DNA of 26,443 bases from the NCBI GenBank assembly GCA_910588025.1, contig CAJUQG010000018.1, positions 1-26,443 of the forward strand. Reading direction: 5' to 3'. The notes beneath the pieces are model-generated. The model did no database searches and was not told the DNA's origin. It saw nothing but the letters and a program-made list of their open reading frames with translations. Made by a program: the position numbers and the translations under genes. Shown piece after piece: positions 15,873 to 23,663 of this stretch. The stretch's first letter is position 1; every line of letters begins with the position of its first letter. Origin of the DNA: an uncultured Bacilli bacterium. Lineage in GTDB: Bacteria; Bacillota_I; Bacilli_A; RF39; UBA660.

Positions 15873-15899
15873 ACCATTTTATTCTAACTTCATAAAATA
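15873..15899 (+). promoter_or_regulatory. Possible sigma-K-like promoter of the collagen cluster
   Basis: AC (15873-15874), a 16-nt spacer and CATAAAATA (15891-15899) match the sigma-K pattern (AC, then CATANNNTA). No sigma-A promoter was found. The predicted start would leave only a very short leader before AAAGGAGG (15906-15913). Chance occurrence in AT-rich DNA is possible. Confidence 0.3.
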
Positions 15900-15920
15900 C
15901 CATGGAAAGGAGGAAATAAT

Positions 15921-16871
15921 ATGTCATGCAATAATGCTTACAGACGTGCTGAGCAAACTATTCGAGAATATGCTGAAAATCACATACCACAAGGATGTTG
16001 TTGTTCTGGAAGACAATTAATCGGACCGACTGGTCCAACTGGTCCTACTGGACCTTCTGGAGGTCCGACTGGTCCAACAGGTCCGACTGGTCCTCAAGGC
16101 ATTCAAGGTCCGACTGGTCCAACAGGTCCGCAAGGTCCTCAAGGTATTCAAGGTCCAACAGGTCCAACAGGTCTTCAAGGTATTCAAGGAGCTACTGGTC
16201 CAACTGGTCCAACAGGTCCTCAAGGTATTCAAGGAGCTACTGGTCCAACTGGTCCAACAGGTCCTCAAGGTATTCAAGGAGCTACTGGTCCAACAGGTCC
16301 GACTGGTCCTCAAGGTATTCAAGGCCCGACTGGTCCAACAGGCGCTACTGGTCCTGCAGGTAACAATGCTAATTCTGCAACTTGTAATTGTATTAATCAA
16401 ATGAGAAATATAATTCAACAAATAATAACTTTATACCCTAACGACAATTTAATTGTAGCAATGGAAAGTGGTAACAATGCAAGTGGCAGAGCTGGAACAC
16501 TTTTACCAGGCCCCAATAATAATCCAGATTCAGGAATTTTTCAATTAATAAATGCTCAAGGTGTACCACAAGAAGGAATTTCACTATGTAGAATTGCTTC
16601 AATTACTATTACAAGTAGCACTTATAATGATAATATTACATACTTACCAGCACCTTCTCCACTTCCGACTGGATGTGATGCAACTTGTGAAGCAACTATC
16701 CGTTCATACTTACCAGTTGGAACAACCGGTGTAAGTATTAATGCTGGAGGTCAAACTGTAGCTCAAGGAACAATTTTAAAAAGTGAATATGGAATGGTAG
16801 TATTAGTAGAAAACAATAATGCCAATCCAAGTTTTGTTTCTTTGTGCAAAACAGAAATCATTACTAAATAA
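15921..16871 (+). CDS. Collagen-like surface protein 1
   Basis: The 316-residue protein has three parts. The N-terminal leader (1-34) has charged helical character and a CCC cluster at 26-28. A collagen-like Gly-X-Y region (35-147) is dominated by GPT and GPQGIQ triplets, with one break (GPSGG, 44-48). The C-terminal domain (148-316) is beta-rich with several Cys (CNC, CDATC, CKTE). Bacterial collagen-like proteins form triple helices on cell or spore surfaces, and Bacillus BclA of the exosporium is the best-known relative. No Sec signal peptide is visible, as in exosporium proteins. AAAGGAGG at 8 nt gives a strong start. It is the first of four collagen-like genes with short gaps and no terminator until 18635. 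Confidence 0.9.
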   Translation: MSCNNAYRRAEQTIREYAENHIPQGCCCSGRQLIGPTGPTGPTGPSGGPTGPTGPTGPQGIQGPTGPTGPQGPQGIQGPTGPTGLQGIQGATGPTGPTGPQGIQGATGPTGPTGPQGIQGATGPTGPTGPQGIQGPTGPTGATGPAGNNANSATCNCINQMRNIIQQIITLYPNDNLIVAMESGNNASGRAGTLLPGPNNNPDSGIFQLINAQGVPQEGISLCRIASITITSSTYNDNITYLPAPSPLPTGCDATCEATIRSYLPVGTTGVSINAGGQTVAQGTILKSEYGMVVLVENNNANPSFVSLCKTEIITK

Positions 16872-16915
16872 TCATAAAACTGAAAAAATAAAATTATAAG
16901 AAAGGAAAAAAAGAT

Positions 16916-17527
16916 ATGTCATGCAATAATGCTTACAAACGTGCTGAACGCACTGTTCGAGAATATGCTGAAAACCATATACCACAAGGATGCTGTTGTT
17001 CTGGTAGACAATTAATTGGACCTACTGGTCCGACTGGTCCTACCGGACCTTCTGGAGGTCCAACAGGTCCGACTGGTCCTCAAGGTTTACAAGGTATTCA
17101 AGGTGTCACTGGTCCTACTGGTCCACAAGGTTTACAAGGTGTTACTGGTCCTACTGGTCCTCAAGGTTTACAAGGTATTCAAGGAATCACTGGTCCTCAA
17201 GGTTTACAAGGTATTCAAGGTGTCACTGGTCCTACTGGTGCTACCGGTCCAACTGGTCCTCAAGGTATTCAAGGTGTTACCGGTCCAACTGGTCCTACTG
17301 GTCCTCAAGGTTTACAAGGTATTCAAGGCGTCACTGGTCCTACCGGTCCTCAAGGTTTACAAGGGATTCAAGGTGTTACTGGTCCTACTGGAGAAACCGG
17401 ACCTACTGGTGCTACCGGTCCTCAAGGTTTAATAGGTGAAACTGGTCCAGCACCTAACTTAGCAATTGGAACTGTTACTACTGGTGCTCCAGGAACAAAT
17501 GCCAGTGTTACAATTACTCCTGCATAA
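16916..17527 (+). CDS. Collagen-like surface protein 2
   Basis: The 203-residue protein shares its first 54 residues with protein 1 almost exactly (four conservative changes), including the CCC cluster and the GPSGG break. Its Gly-X-Y region (35-178) uses GPQGLQ and GVT more often. It ends with APNLAIGTVTTGAPGTNASV, then TITPA. That ending looks like the first half of a beta-rich linker module known to me from longer collagen-like proteins, whose second half begins the next gene. There is thus no separate globular C-terminal domain. AGAAAGGAAA precedes the ATG. The 44-nt gap from gene 1 has no terminator. Confidence 0.88.
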   Translation: MSCNNAYKRAERTVREYAENHIPQGCCCSGRQLIGPTGPTGPTGPSGGPTGPTGPQGLQGIQGVTGPTGPQGLQGVTGPTGPQGLQGIQGITGPQGLQGIQGVTGPTGATGPTGPQGIQGVTGPTGPTGPQGLQGIQGVTGPTGPQGLQGIQGVTGPTGETGPTGATGPQGLIGETGPAPNLAIGTVTTGAPGTNASVTITPA

Positions 17528-17550
17528 TAAAAGAAAGAGAGGTAAAAAGA

Positions 17551-17862
17551 ATGAATCCAACAGGATATACAATTGACTTTGTTATTCCTCAAGGCCCAAC
17601 TGGTCCTCAAGGTTTACAAGGTATTACTGGTCCAACTGGAGAAACTGGTCCTACTGGTCCTCAAGGTCTACAAGGTATTCAAGGTCCTACTGGTCCAACT
17701 GGAGAAACTGGTCCTACTGGTCCTCAAGGTCTACAAGGTACACAAGGTATTACTGGCCCAACTGGAGAAACTGGTCCCGCTCCATCCTTAACAATTGGAA
17801 CCGTTACTACTGGCGAACCAGGAACAAATGCCAGTGTTACAATTACTCCCATTACAAATTAA
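17551..17862 (+). CDS. Collagen-like protein 3 (short, no anchor domain)
   Basis: The 103-residue protein starts with YTIDFVIPQG (6-15), has a Gly-X-Y region (15-77) and ends with APSLTIGTVTTGEPGTNASV plus TITPITN. It lacks both the Cys-rich leader of proteins 1-2 and the C-terminal domain of protein 4. Each end is half of the same linker module. It has its own AAAGAGAGG (17534-17542) 8 nt before the ATG and is in a different frame from its neighbours, so it is neither a readthrough product nor the result of a simple point stop. It lies 23 nt after gene 2. Confidence 0.8.
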   Translation: MNPTGYTIDFVIPQGPTGPQGLQGITGPTGETGPTGPQGLQGIQGPTGPTGETGPTGPQGLQGTQGITGPTGETGPAPSLTIGTVTTGEPGTNASVTITPITN

Positions 17863-17893
17863 TAAAAAAATATTAAAAGAAAGGATATTTTAA

Positions 17894-18535
17894 ATGAACT
17901 CAGATTATTTAATAAATTTTGTTATTCCTCAAGGACCGACTGGACCTCAAGGTCTTCCAGGAACAAATGGCATAACTGGCCCAACTGGTCCTCAAGGTTT
18001 ACAAGGTATTCAAGGTGTCACTGGTCCTACTGGTCCTACTGGCGAAACTGGTCCTACTGGTCCTCAAGGTCTACAAGGCATTACTGGTCCAACTGGTGCG
18101 ACAGGTCCTGCAAATGGATTAAATGCATACGGTGGAAAATACAGTAATACCCCACAAACAATAAATTTAACTATTGGTACGCAAACACAAATCCCATTAG
18201 CAAATTCAATGCCAAATTTTAATACAACATACACTCCTGCAAATAGTATAACTGTAACAGAAGCAGGAACATACGAAATTAATTATTTTAGTAATGTATC
18301 TGTGGCACTAGGAACTACATTAACATTAGCTGTTCGAAACAATGGAACGAATATTCCGGCAACTGTTATATCAAGAATATTATCTGTTGGTGTAGATTCA
18401 ATATACAGTGGAAGTGTAGTTGTTACTTTAGCAGCAGGTGCAGTAATAGATATGGCAATTTCAGCATTATTAGCAGTTGGAGTTACTTTAGGTAGCGGCG
18501 TAAATGCAACATTAAGTGTTAAAAAAATCAACTAA
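17894..18535 (+). CDS. Collagen-like protein 4 with BclA-like C-terminal domain
   Basis: The 213-residue protein starts with YLINFVIPQG (5-14), has a Gly-X-Y region (14-72) and ends in a beta-rich domain (about 78-213). That domain includes AGTYEINYFSNV, LAVRNNGTNIPATVIS and a hydrophobic end (GVNATLSVKKIN), typical of the TNF-like trimerising C-terminal domain of BclA-type proteins. This domain could nucleate triple-helix assembly for the cluster. AAGAAAGGA lies 8 nt upstream of ATG. The gap from gene 3 is 31 nt, and the cluster ends at the terminator at 18635. Confidence 0.87.
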   Translation: MNSDYLINFVIPQGPTGPQGLPGTNGITGPTGPQGLQGIQGVTGPTGPTGETGPTGPQGLQGITGPTGATGPANGLNAYGGKYSNTPQTINLTIGTQTQIPLANSMPNFNTTYTPANSITVTEAGTYEINYFSNVSVALGTTLTLAVRNNGTNIPATVISRILSVGVDSIYSGSVVVTLAAGAVIDMAISALLAVGVTLGSGVNATLSVKKIN

Positions 18536-18634
18536 TAAATTGAAATCCAAAAAGTAAAATAATGATGTAAATTATTTCTAATAGAAATTTATTTCAATAA
18601 CTTCGACTGAACATTTTCTTTGCAACATTATTAT

Positions 18635-18667
18635 AAAAAAAGTGTAATGATATGTTACACTTTTTTT
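18635..18667. terminator. Bidirectional terminator between convergent genes
   Basis: AAAAAAAGTGTAA and TTACACTTTTTTT form a perfect 13-bp stem with a 7-nt loop, giving a T-run in both directions. It ends the collagen cluster and the beta-helix gene. Confidence 0.85.
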
Positions 18668-18702
18668 AATTGAACTTTTTGAATAAAACGCTCACTCTTC
18701 TG

Positions 18703-19827
18703 TTAAAAATAAATTTTTTTATTACAAACTAATTTAAAATAAAAATAAATACAACCTACTAAAATAATTAAAATAATACTAATAATCAGAAAAAATTTAA
18801 CATTTGAATTCTTTGAATCTTCCTTAAATACAGACATAGAATCATTATCTATTTGAAAATTAACATTCGCATCATTTGTTAAATATTCTGATACATCCGT
18901 ACTAAACTCTCCGCCAGAAATAAAATTAGTGAAATCTTGACTATAAACAGCTTTTACTCCTGTAGCAAATCCTGTAAAAACTCCTCCTTGTATTTGTAAA
19001 TGAATTTTATCTAAATCATCTTTTACATTATTATGAGGATTCCACTCATAAAAAGCATATTGTCCACTAACATTTCCATTTTTAATAATCACATTAATTG
19101 GATTTTTAGTAGTATGTTGTGCAACACTTATTCCAACACCATTAGTTGTTGTACCATTTGTATTAACCATTTTTACAAACTTTGATGCAATAGCTTTAAT
19201 AGTTCCATTATAAACAGTCAAGTTCCCAGAACGAATTTCAATACCAGTTCCTCCTTCTATTAAACCATTATTAATAATCAAATCTCCTTGTTGAGGCTGA
19301 TAGATACCTACACTATCTTCTTGATTTAACCCTCGTATTACTCCTCCATTAATAGTTATTTTTGTATTATGTACTCCACCATTTCCAACAACACCATGAT
19401 AATACCCTTCGATCGTACCACCATTTACAATAAGCTCTGCTACCCCTTTACTATTTTTATCTCGTATTAACTGAATGCCCGACCAAACATGATCACCAGA
19501 TCCAGAGGTAATTTTACCTGTACCTTTTGAATCATTTATAGTTAATTTTCCCCCTCGATTTACTGCAATGATTCCGCCTTTTAATTGAAAAGTAGAAGTG
19601 GGTGAAATAGTATGCCCATTTAAATCAAGAATCAAATCTCCATTTACTGTTTTTGCATTACTAACTTGAATATCAGAACTCAATCTACAAAGATTCATAG
19701 ATTTAAAACACTCATCCAAAGAAACTTCATTATTTATTGCAAATGCTCCATCATCACTCGCTTCAACTTTATAACCAAAACACATAACAAAAACAAAAAT
19801 TACAACTATAAAAATAATTTTCTTCAA
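18703..19827 (-). CDS. Membrane-anchored beta-helix surface protein
   Basis: The 374-residue protein has a signal peptide (MKKIIFIVVIFVFVMCFGYK, cleaved near VEAS) and a C-terminal membrane anchor (FFLIISIILIILVG, about 345-365) with a short basic tail. In between are repeated strands of the form ITINGGVIRG, LIINNGLIEGG and LTVYNGTIKA, the pattern of a right-handed parallel beta-helix. Such proteins are adhesins or glycan-binding or glycan-cleaving proteins, but no catalytic residues can be assigned. The start is TTG 19827, strongly supported by GGAGG 8 nt upstream. Two Cys near the mature N-terminus may form a disulfide. There is no LPxTG motif. Confidence 0.8.
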   Translation of the reverse strand: MKKIIFIVVIFVFVMCFGYKVEASDDGAFAINNEVSLDECFKSMNLCRLSSDIQVSNAKTVNGDLILDLNGHTISPTSTFQLKGGIIAVNRGGKLTINDSKGTGKITSGSGDHVWSGIQLIRDKNSKGVAELIVNGGTIEGYYHGVVGNGGVHNTKITINGGVIRGLNQEDSVGIYQPQQGDLIINNGLIEGGTGIEIRSGNLTVYNGTIKAIASKFVKMVNTNGTTTNGVGISVAQHTTKNPINVIIKNGNVSGQYAFYEWNPHNNVKDDLDKIHLQIQGGVFTGFATGVKAVYSQDFTNFISGGEFSTDVSEYLTNDANVNFQIDNDSMSVFKEDSKNSNVKFFLIISIILIILVGCIYFYFKLVCNKKIYF

Positions 19828-19959
19828 TTTCTATGCCTCCATTAATCTAATGCATCTTATGAAATATAACTTTTTTTATTCACAAAACTTTAATTATATA
19901 AATTAAAACATAGATTTTTTTAGTATTTAACAGACATCATTTTTTGATAAAATTACATC

Positions 19960-19984
19960 AAAAAAAATGCAAACTTCTTTGCAT
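19960..19984 (-). terminator. pyk terminator
   Basis: On the minus strand ATGCAAA and TTTGCAT form a 7-bp stem with loop GAAG, followed by a T-run. Confidence 0.75.
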
Positions 19985-20003
19985 CTTTTAAATCTTAAAT
20001 CAA

Positions 20004-21413
20004 TTAATTGATTTCTTCAATTTTCATAAAATTAGTTAAATTTGTTCCATTTTTAGGGAAACCACCAGTAATTAAAATACTAGACTTTTCATTTCCAACA
20101 TATTTACTAGCTTGTTTTTTAGCATCTGTAATAAGGTCATCCATAGTATTATAATCTCCGGTTACTACAGAATAAACACCATATCTTAAATTTAAAGATT
20201 TTGCAACTTTTTCATTTGGAACACAAGCAACAATAAAAGAACTTGGTCTTAAATTACTAATTTGTTTTGCTGTATATCCTGATACGGTAGCAGCTACAAT
20301 TGCTTTAGCATTTAACTCTTCACTAGCAGCAACGACACTTCTAGCAATAATAGAAGTATTATCTTTATCTAATTTTTTATCATAACGATAATCATATTTA
20401 TAATATCCTTCCACAGTTTCACAAATATTAGCCATATTTTGTACTGTTTCAACTGGATAATTACCCATAGTAGTTTCTTCACTTGTCATAATAGCATCAC
20501 AACCAGCAAGGACAGCATTAGATACATCTGTAACCTCAGCATTAGTAGGACGGATATTTGTTCTCATACTATACATCATTTGTGTAGCCATAATAACGCC
20601 TTTTCCTTTTTCACGGCATTTTTCAATCATCATTTGTTGATAAAGTGGTAAATTAACAACACCTGTTTCTACTCCTAAATCGCCACGAGCAACCATAACA
20701 TAATCTGTTTCTTCTACAATTTCATCTAAATTATCCATCGCATATTGAGTTTCTAACTTAGAAACAATTGGCATATTTGGTTTACCATATTTCGCACATA
20801 AAGCTCTTACTTCACGAATATTAGAAGCATCATTAACAAAACTAATTGCTAAATAATCTCCATCTTTTTCACAAGCATATTTAATATCTTCTTCATCTTT
20901 TTCACTAACATATGGAACATCAAGTTTTACTCCTGGAATACAAACTCCTCGTCTACTCTTAATTCTTCCACCATTTATAATTCTACAAGTAACAGAGTTT
21001 CCCCCGTCTTCTTCTTCAACAACTAACTTATAAAATCCATCATCAAGTAAAACGCTCATGCCTTTTTTCAAATCTTTAATAATACCTTTATAATTAAAGC
21101 AAATAGCATCTTTTGTTCCTTCAATATCTTCTTCTACAATACGAATTGTCTCACCAGCAACAAGTTCAATATAATCATCTTTAAAACTACAAGTTCTTAA
21201 ATCTGGTCCTTTCGTATCGTATAAAATTGCAATATTTGCACCTAACTCATCATTGGCTCTTTTAACAAGATCCTCATCCATTTTTCTTTCTTCTAACGTA
21301 GCATGAGAGAAATTAATTCTCGCCACATTCATTCCTGCTTCAACAATTCCTTTAAAATTTTCCCAAATTTGTGTTGAAGGGCCAATACTACAAATAATTT
21401 TTGTTTTTTTCAT
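20004..21413 (-). CDS. pyk: Pyruvate kinase
   Basis: This converts phosphoenolpyruvate and ADP to pyruvate and ATP, the last step of glycolysis. The protein starts MKKTKIICSIGPST. It has NFSHA (34-38), DTKGPDLRT (66-74), the active-site lysine Lys219 in IVSKLET, the metal ligand Glu221 and RGDLGVE (243-249). The length of 469 matches enzymes without an extra C-terminal domain. Several normally invariant stretches differ: SKIENQEG is SKLETQYA, ATQMLESM is ATQMMYSM, and LSGETA is TSEETT (310-315). I choose ATG 21413 because GGGAGTG precedes it. A longer frame to 21638 would overlap the divergent gene and pass through the promoter. Its promoter is TTGATT-18-TATAAT. Confidence 0.94.
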   Translation of the reverse strand: MKKTKIICSIGPSTQIWENFKGIVEAGMNVARINFSHATLEERKMDEDLVKRANDELGANIAILYDTKGPDLRTCSFKDDYIELVAGETIRIVEEDIEGTKDAICFNYKGIIKDLKKGMSVLLDDGFYKLVVEEEDGGNSVTCRIINGGRIKSRRGVCIPGVKLDVPYVSEKDEEDIKYACEKDGDYLAISFVNDASNIREVRALCAKYGKPNMPIVSKLETQYAMDNLDEIVEETDYVMVARGDLGVETGVVNLPLYQQMMIEKCREKGKGVIMATQMMYSMRTNIRPTNAEVTDVSNAVLAGCDAIMTSEETTMGNYPVETVQNMANICETVEGYYKYDYRYDKKLDKDNTSIIARSVVAASEELNAKAIVAATVSGYTAKQISNLRPSSFIVACVPNEKVAKSLNLRYGVYSVVTGDYNTMDDLITDAKKQASKYVGNEKSSILITGGFPKNGTNLTNFMKIEEIN

Positions 21414-21446
21414 ATTATAAACACTCCCAATTTCTAATGCCTTTAG

Positions 21447-21476
21447 ATTATACACTAAAAAGGTGCTAAAAATCAA
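21447..21476 (-). promoter_or_regulatory. pyk promoter
   Basis: On the minus strand TTGATT (21476-21471) and TATAAT (21452-21447) are 18 nt apart, 34 nt upstream of the pyk ATG. Confidence 0.65.
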
Positions 21477-21527
21477 TATTTTCCTGATATTTTTCATTTT
21501 TTCGAACAAACTATAAACGTGATTAAT

Positions 21528-22820
21528 ATGAAACAAGAAAAATATGAAAAAGAACTCATCAAATTTATTCAAAAAGGAAGCTGTAGTTTTACCGTAATCA
21601 AAGAAATAAAAACACAACTTACTAATCTTCATTACCATGAATTATTAGAAAATGAAACTTGGCATCTAAAACCAGGAAAATTTTTTGTAATTAGAAATGA
21701 CGCATCTTTAATTGCCTTTCAAATTGGTCAAGAAACACCTTACAACTTTAATATTGTTACCACACATTCTGATACTCCAGCTCTCGCATTAAAACCCTTA
21801 AACGAAAATTTTGAAAATGGCTATTTAAAACTAAATGTTGCTCCTTATGGTGGCCTTTTAAATTATGGTTGGTTAGATCGTCCTCTATCTATAGCTGGTA
21901 AAATCATTATTCAAAAAGAAAATACTTATTACAGTAAAATTATTGATTTAGAAGAACCACTTCTTGTTATTCCAAGTGTTGCCATTCATCAAAATGCCAA
22001 AGCCAATACAAACCTCAATATCAACTCTCAAATTGACTTATTACCTATTATCCATTTAGAGGAAGACAAAGATATCATAAGAAAACTAATTCATCAAAAA
22101 TACAAAATTCCCAAAAGTCAAATCGATGATTATGATTTATTACTTTACACTAAAGAAGAATCTTTACTCATTGGGGCCGAAAAAGATATTTTATTATCCC
22201 CACGCATTGATAATTTAACCAGTACCTTTGCAGCCTTAGAAGGCCTATTAAGCGCTAAACAAGAAAAAAATATTAATATCTTTTGCTGCTTTAATAGTGA
22301 AGAAATTGGTTCTCTTACCATGGAAGGAGCTGATTCTAACTTCCTATTAGACACGTTAAAAAAAATAGCCGCTTCTTTAGAAATCGATATTACAACTTCC
22401 CTATCAAACTCTTTCATTATCAGTTCCGATAACACCCATGCTGTTCATCCCAATCATCCAGATTTGTCCGATATCACCAATAAAATTTATTTAAATAAAG
22501 GAATTGTCATTTCCAAAGAACCAATGAGTACAACAACAGCTTTATCTTCCACTATTTTCAAAAACATTTGTCAAAAAGCAAAAGTTCCTTATCAAAATGG
22601 AACCAATCGAAATGACACGACCTCTGGAAGTACATTATCTGGTCTGAGCTTACGACATGTAAGTTCAACTTCTATAGATATTGGACTTGCTCAACTTGCC
22701 ATGCATTCTTCTATGGAAACTGTAGGAATGAAAGATTGCTACTACCTATACAAAGCTTTAAAACAATTTTACAATACGAATATAGAACATCATAAAAAAA
22801 GCACGAAACTTAACTTTTAG
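21528..22820 (+). CDS. M18-family aspartyl-type metalloaminopeptidase
   Basis: The protein (430 residues from ATG 21528) is a cytosolic zinc aminopeptidase of the M18 family. THSDTP supplies a His and Asp for the di-zinc site, SPRIDNLTS another Asp, NSEEIGS the catalytic Glu pair, SSDNTHAVHPNHP the family block, and MHSSMETVG the last His. M18 enzymes form dodecamers and remove N-terminal residues, often Asp or Glu. The start is unusual: neither ATG 21528 nor GTG 21519 has a Shine-Dalgarno site, and a TATAAA at 21512-21517 suggests a nearly leaderless message. It is divergent from pyk and overlaps the convergent RDD gene by 11 nt. Confidence 0.92.
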   Translation: MKQEKYEKELIKFIQKGSCSFTVIKEIKTQLTNLHYHELLENETWHLKPGKFFVIRNDASLIAFQIGQETPYNFNIVTTHSDTPALALKPLNENFENGYLKLNVAPYGGLLNYGWLDRPLSIAGKIIIQKENTYYSKIIDLEEPLLVIPSVAIHQNAKANTNLNINSQIDLLPIIHLEEDKDIIRKLIHQKYKIPKSQIDDYDLLLYTKEESLLIGAEKDILLSPRIDNLTSTFAALEGLLSAKQEKNINIFCCFNSEEIGSLTMEGADSNFLLDTLKKIAASLEIDITTSLSNSFIISSDNTHAVHPNHPDLSDITNKIYLNKGIVISKEPMSTTTALSSTIFKNICQKAKVPYQNGTNRNDTTSGSTLSGLSLRHVSSTSIDIGLAQLAMHSSMETVGMKDCYYLYKALKQFYNTNIEHHKKSTKLNF

Positions 22821-22843
22821 TTTTTGGTTTTGTGCCTTTTTTT
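22794..22843. terminator. Bidirectional terminator inside two coding ends
   Basis: GCACGAAAC (22801-22809) pairs with GTTTTGTGC (22827-22835) through one G-T wobble. It is flanked by an A-run on the left and a T-run on the right. Both arms lie within coding sequence, one in each convergent gene. Confidence 0.75.
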
Positions 22844-23586
22844 GTATTTTTTTTCGTTTCTTTCACAGGTTTCTTTTTCGTCTCATCTTTTTCTAAATTC
22901 TTCTCTTTTTTTGGCTTTTCTTCATTCAATAATATTTCTTTTGGTTCGTGACTGTCTTCATCTTTTATCTCACTTGCATTTTCATTAGAAACAAATATAA
23001 CTTGTGTTCCCGCTAGTAAATCATGAAGCCCTCGAGAATCTTTACGTACCAAAACTAAAAAGACGATAAAGTAAAGTAAAATATAACCTACCATATTTAC
23101 ATTATTATAAATCATATAATAATTATCTTTTGTAAAAGTAAATAATATAACAATTTGTATAACAGTAATTAATATATTATTCTGAATAATAGCTCGTAAA
23201 AAATAAGATATTCCTCCCACTTTCTTTTGCTCATTGACAGAAATTACTTGAATCTTCATTACTTTTTTACCAAAAGTCTGTCCATTCATAAAATATGGAA
23301 CAAAAGTAAAATATAAAAGAATAATAATCAATTGAACTATTGTATAAAGATAATTAGATCGATATAAATCATATGACATATTCATATACTTTTCTTGATA
23401 TTCAGTACTTGTAATTTCATTATTTGAATAAGAATCATATAACTGAAGCACCTCTTGATAAACGGCTTCATATTCTTTTTCATTCTCTTGTAAAATTGGA
23501 AAATAAGAAATACCAATTCCAAGAATACCTATAATTACTAAATCAATTAAATAAGCACCTAGACGGCGAAACGTTACATTTTTCAT
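22810..23586 (-). CDS. RDD-family membrane protein
   Basis: The 258-residue protein carries the RDD family pattern: FRRLGAYLIDLVI at the start of the first membrane span, NGQTFGKKVMKIQV after the second, and RKDSRGLHDLLAGTQVI after the fourth. Four membrane spans lie near residues 9-29, 80-100, 133-153 and 165-185. RDD proteins are poorly characterised and some have been linked to ion transport. The last 55 residues form a very Lys/Glu-rich cytosolic tail (KKKPVKETKKNTKKGTKPK), which is unusual. GGTGATG precedes the ATG. Confidence 0.87.
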   Translation of the reverse strand: MKNVTFRRLGAYLIDLVIIGILGIGISYFPILQENEKEYEAVYQEVLQLYDSYSNNEITSTEYQEKYMNMSYDLYRSNYLYTIVQLIIILLYFTFVPYFMNGQTFGKKVMKIQVISVNEQKKVGGISYFLRAIIQNNILITVIQIVILFTFTKDNYYMIYNNVNMVGYILLYFIVFLVLVRKDSRGLHDLLAGTQVIFVSNENASEIKDEDSHEPKEILLNEEKPKKEKNLEKDETKKKPVKETKKNTKKGTKPKTKS

Positions 23587-23617
23587 TTCATCACCATCTA
23601 AAGTATAACAAGAATCA

Positions 23618-23648
23618 TAAAAAAAAGAAAGAACCCTCTATTCTTTCT
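23618..23648 (-). terminator. Terminator of the two-TM protein gene
   Basis: On the minus strand AGAAAGAA (23648-23641) pairs with TTCTTTCT (23633-23626), loop TAGAGGG, followed by a T-run. Confidence 0.75.
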
Positions 23649-23663
23649 CCAAAATATCTGTTT

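Noticed and set aside
15812..15877. 22-residue N-terminal extension of the TtcA-like protein
   Set aside because: It runs through a perfect extended -10 and the ribosome binding site of the internal ATG.
15995..16421. Long open frames on both strands within the collagen repeats
   Set aside because: They are shadows of the repetitive Gly-X-Y coding sequence, low in complexity, without ribosome binding sites, and overlap a clear gene.
17016..17432. Leu/Val-rich frame (138 codons) inside collagen gene 2
   Set aside because: It is a frame-shifted reading of the repeat, with no ribosome binding site and a composition explained by the repeat.
15921..18535. CRISPR-like array suggested by short regular repeats
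   Set aside because: The repeats are 9-18 nt coding units for Gly-X-Y triplets in continuous frames, with no spacers.
21414..21638. 75-residue N-terminal extension of pyruvate kinase
   Set aside because: It would overlap the divergent aminopeptidase gene and include the pyk promoter. The family N-terminus begins at MKKTK.
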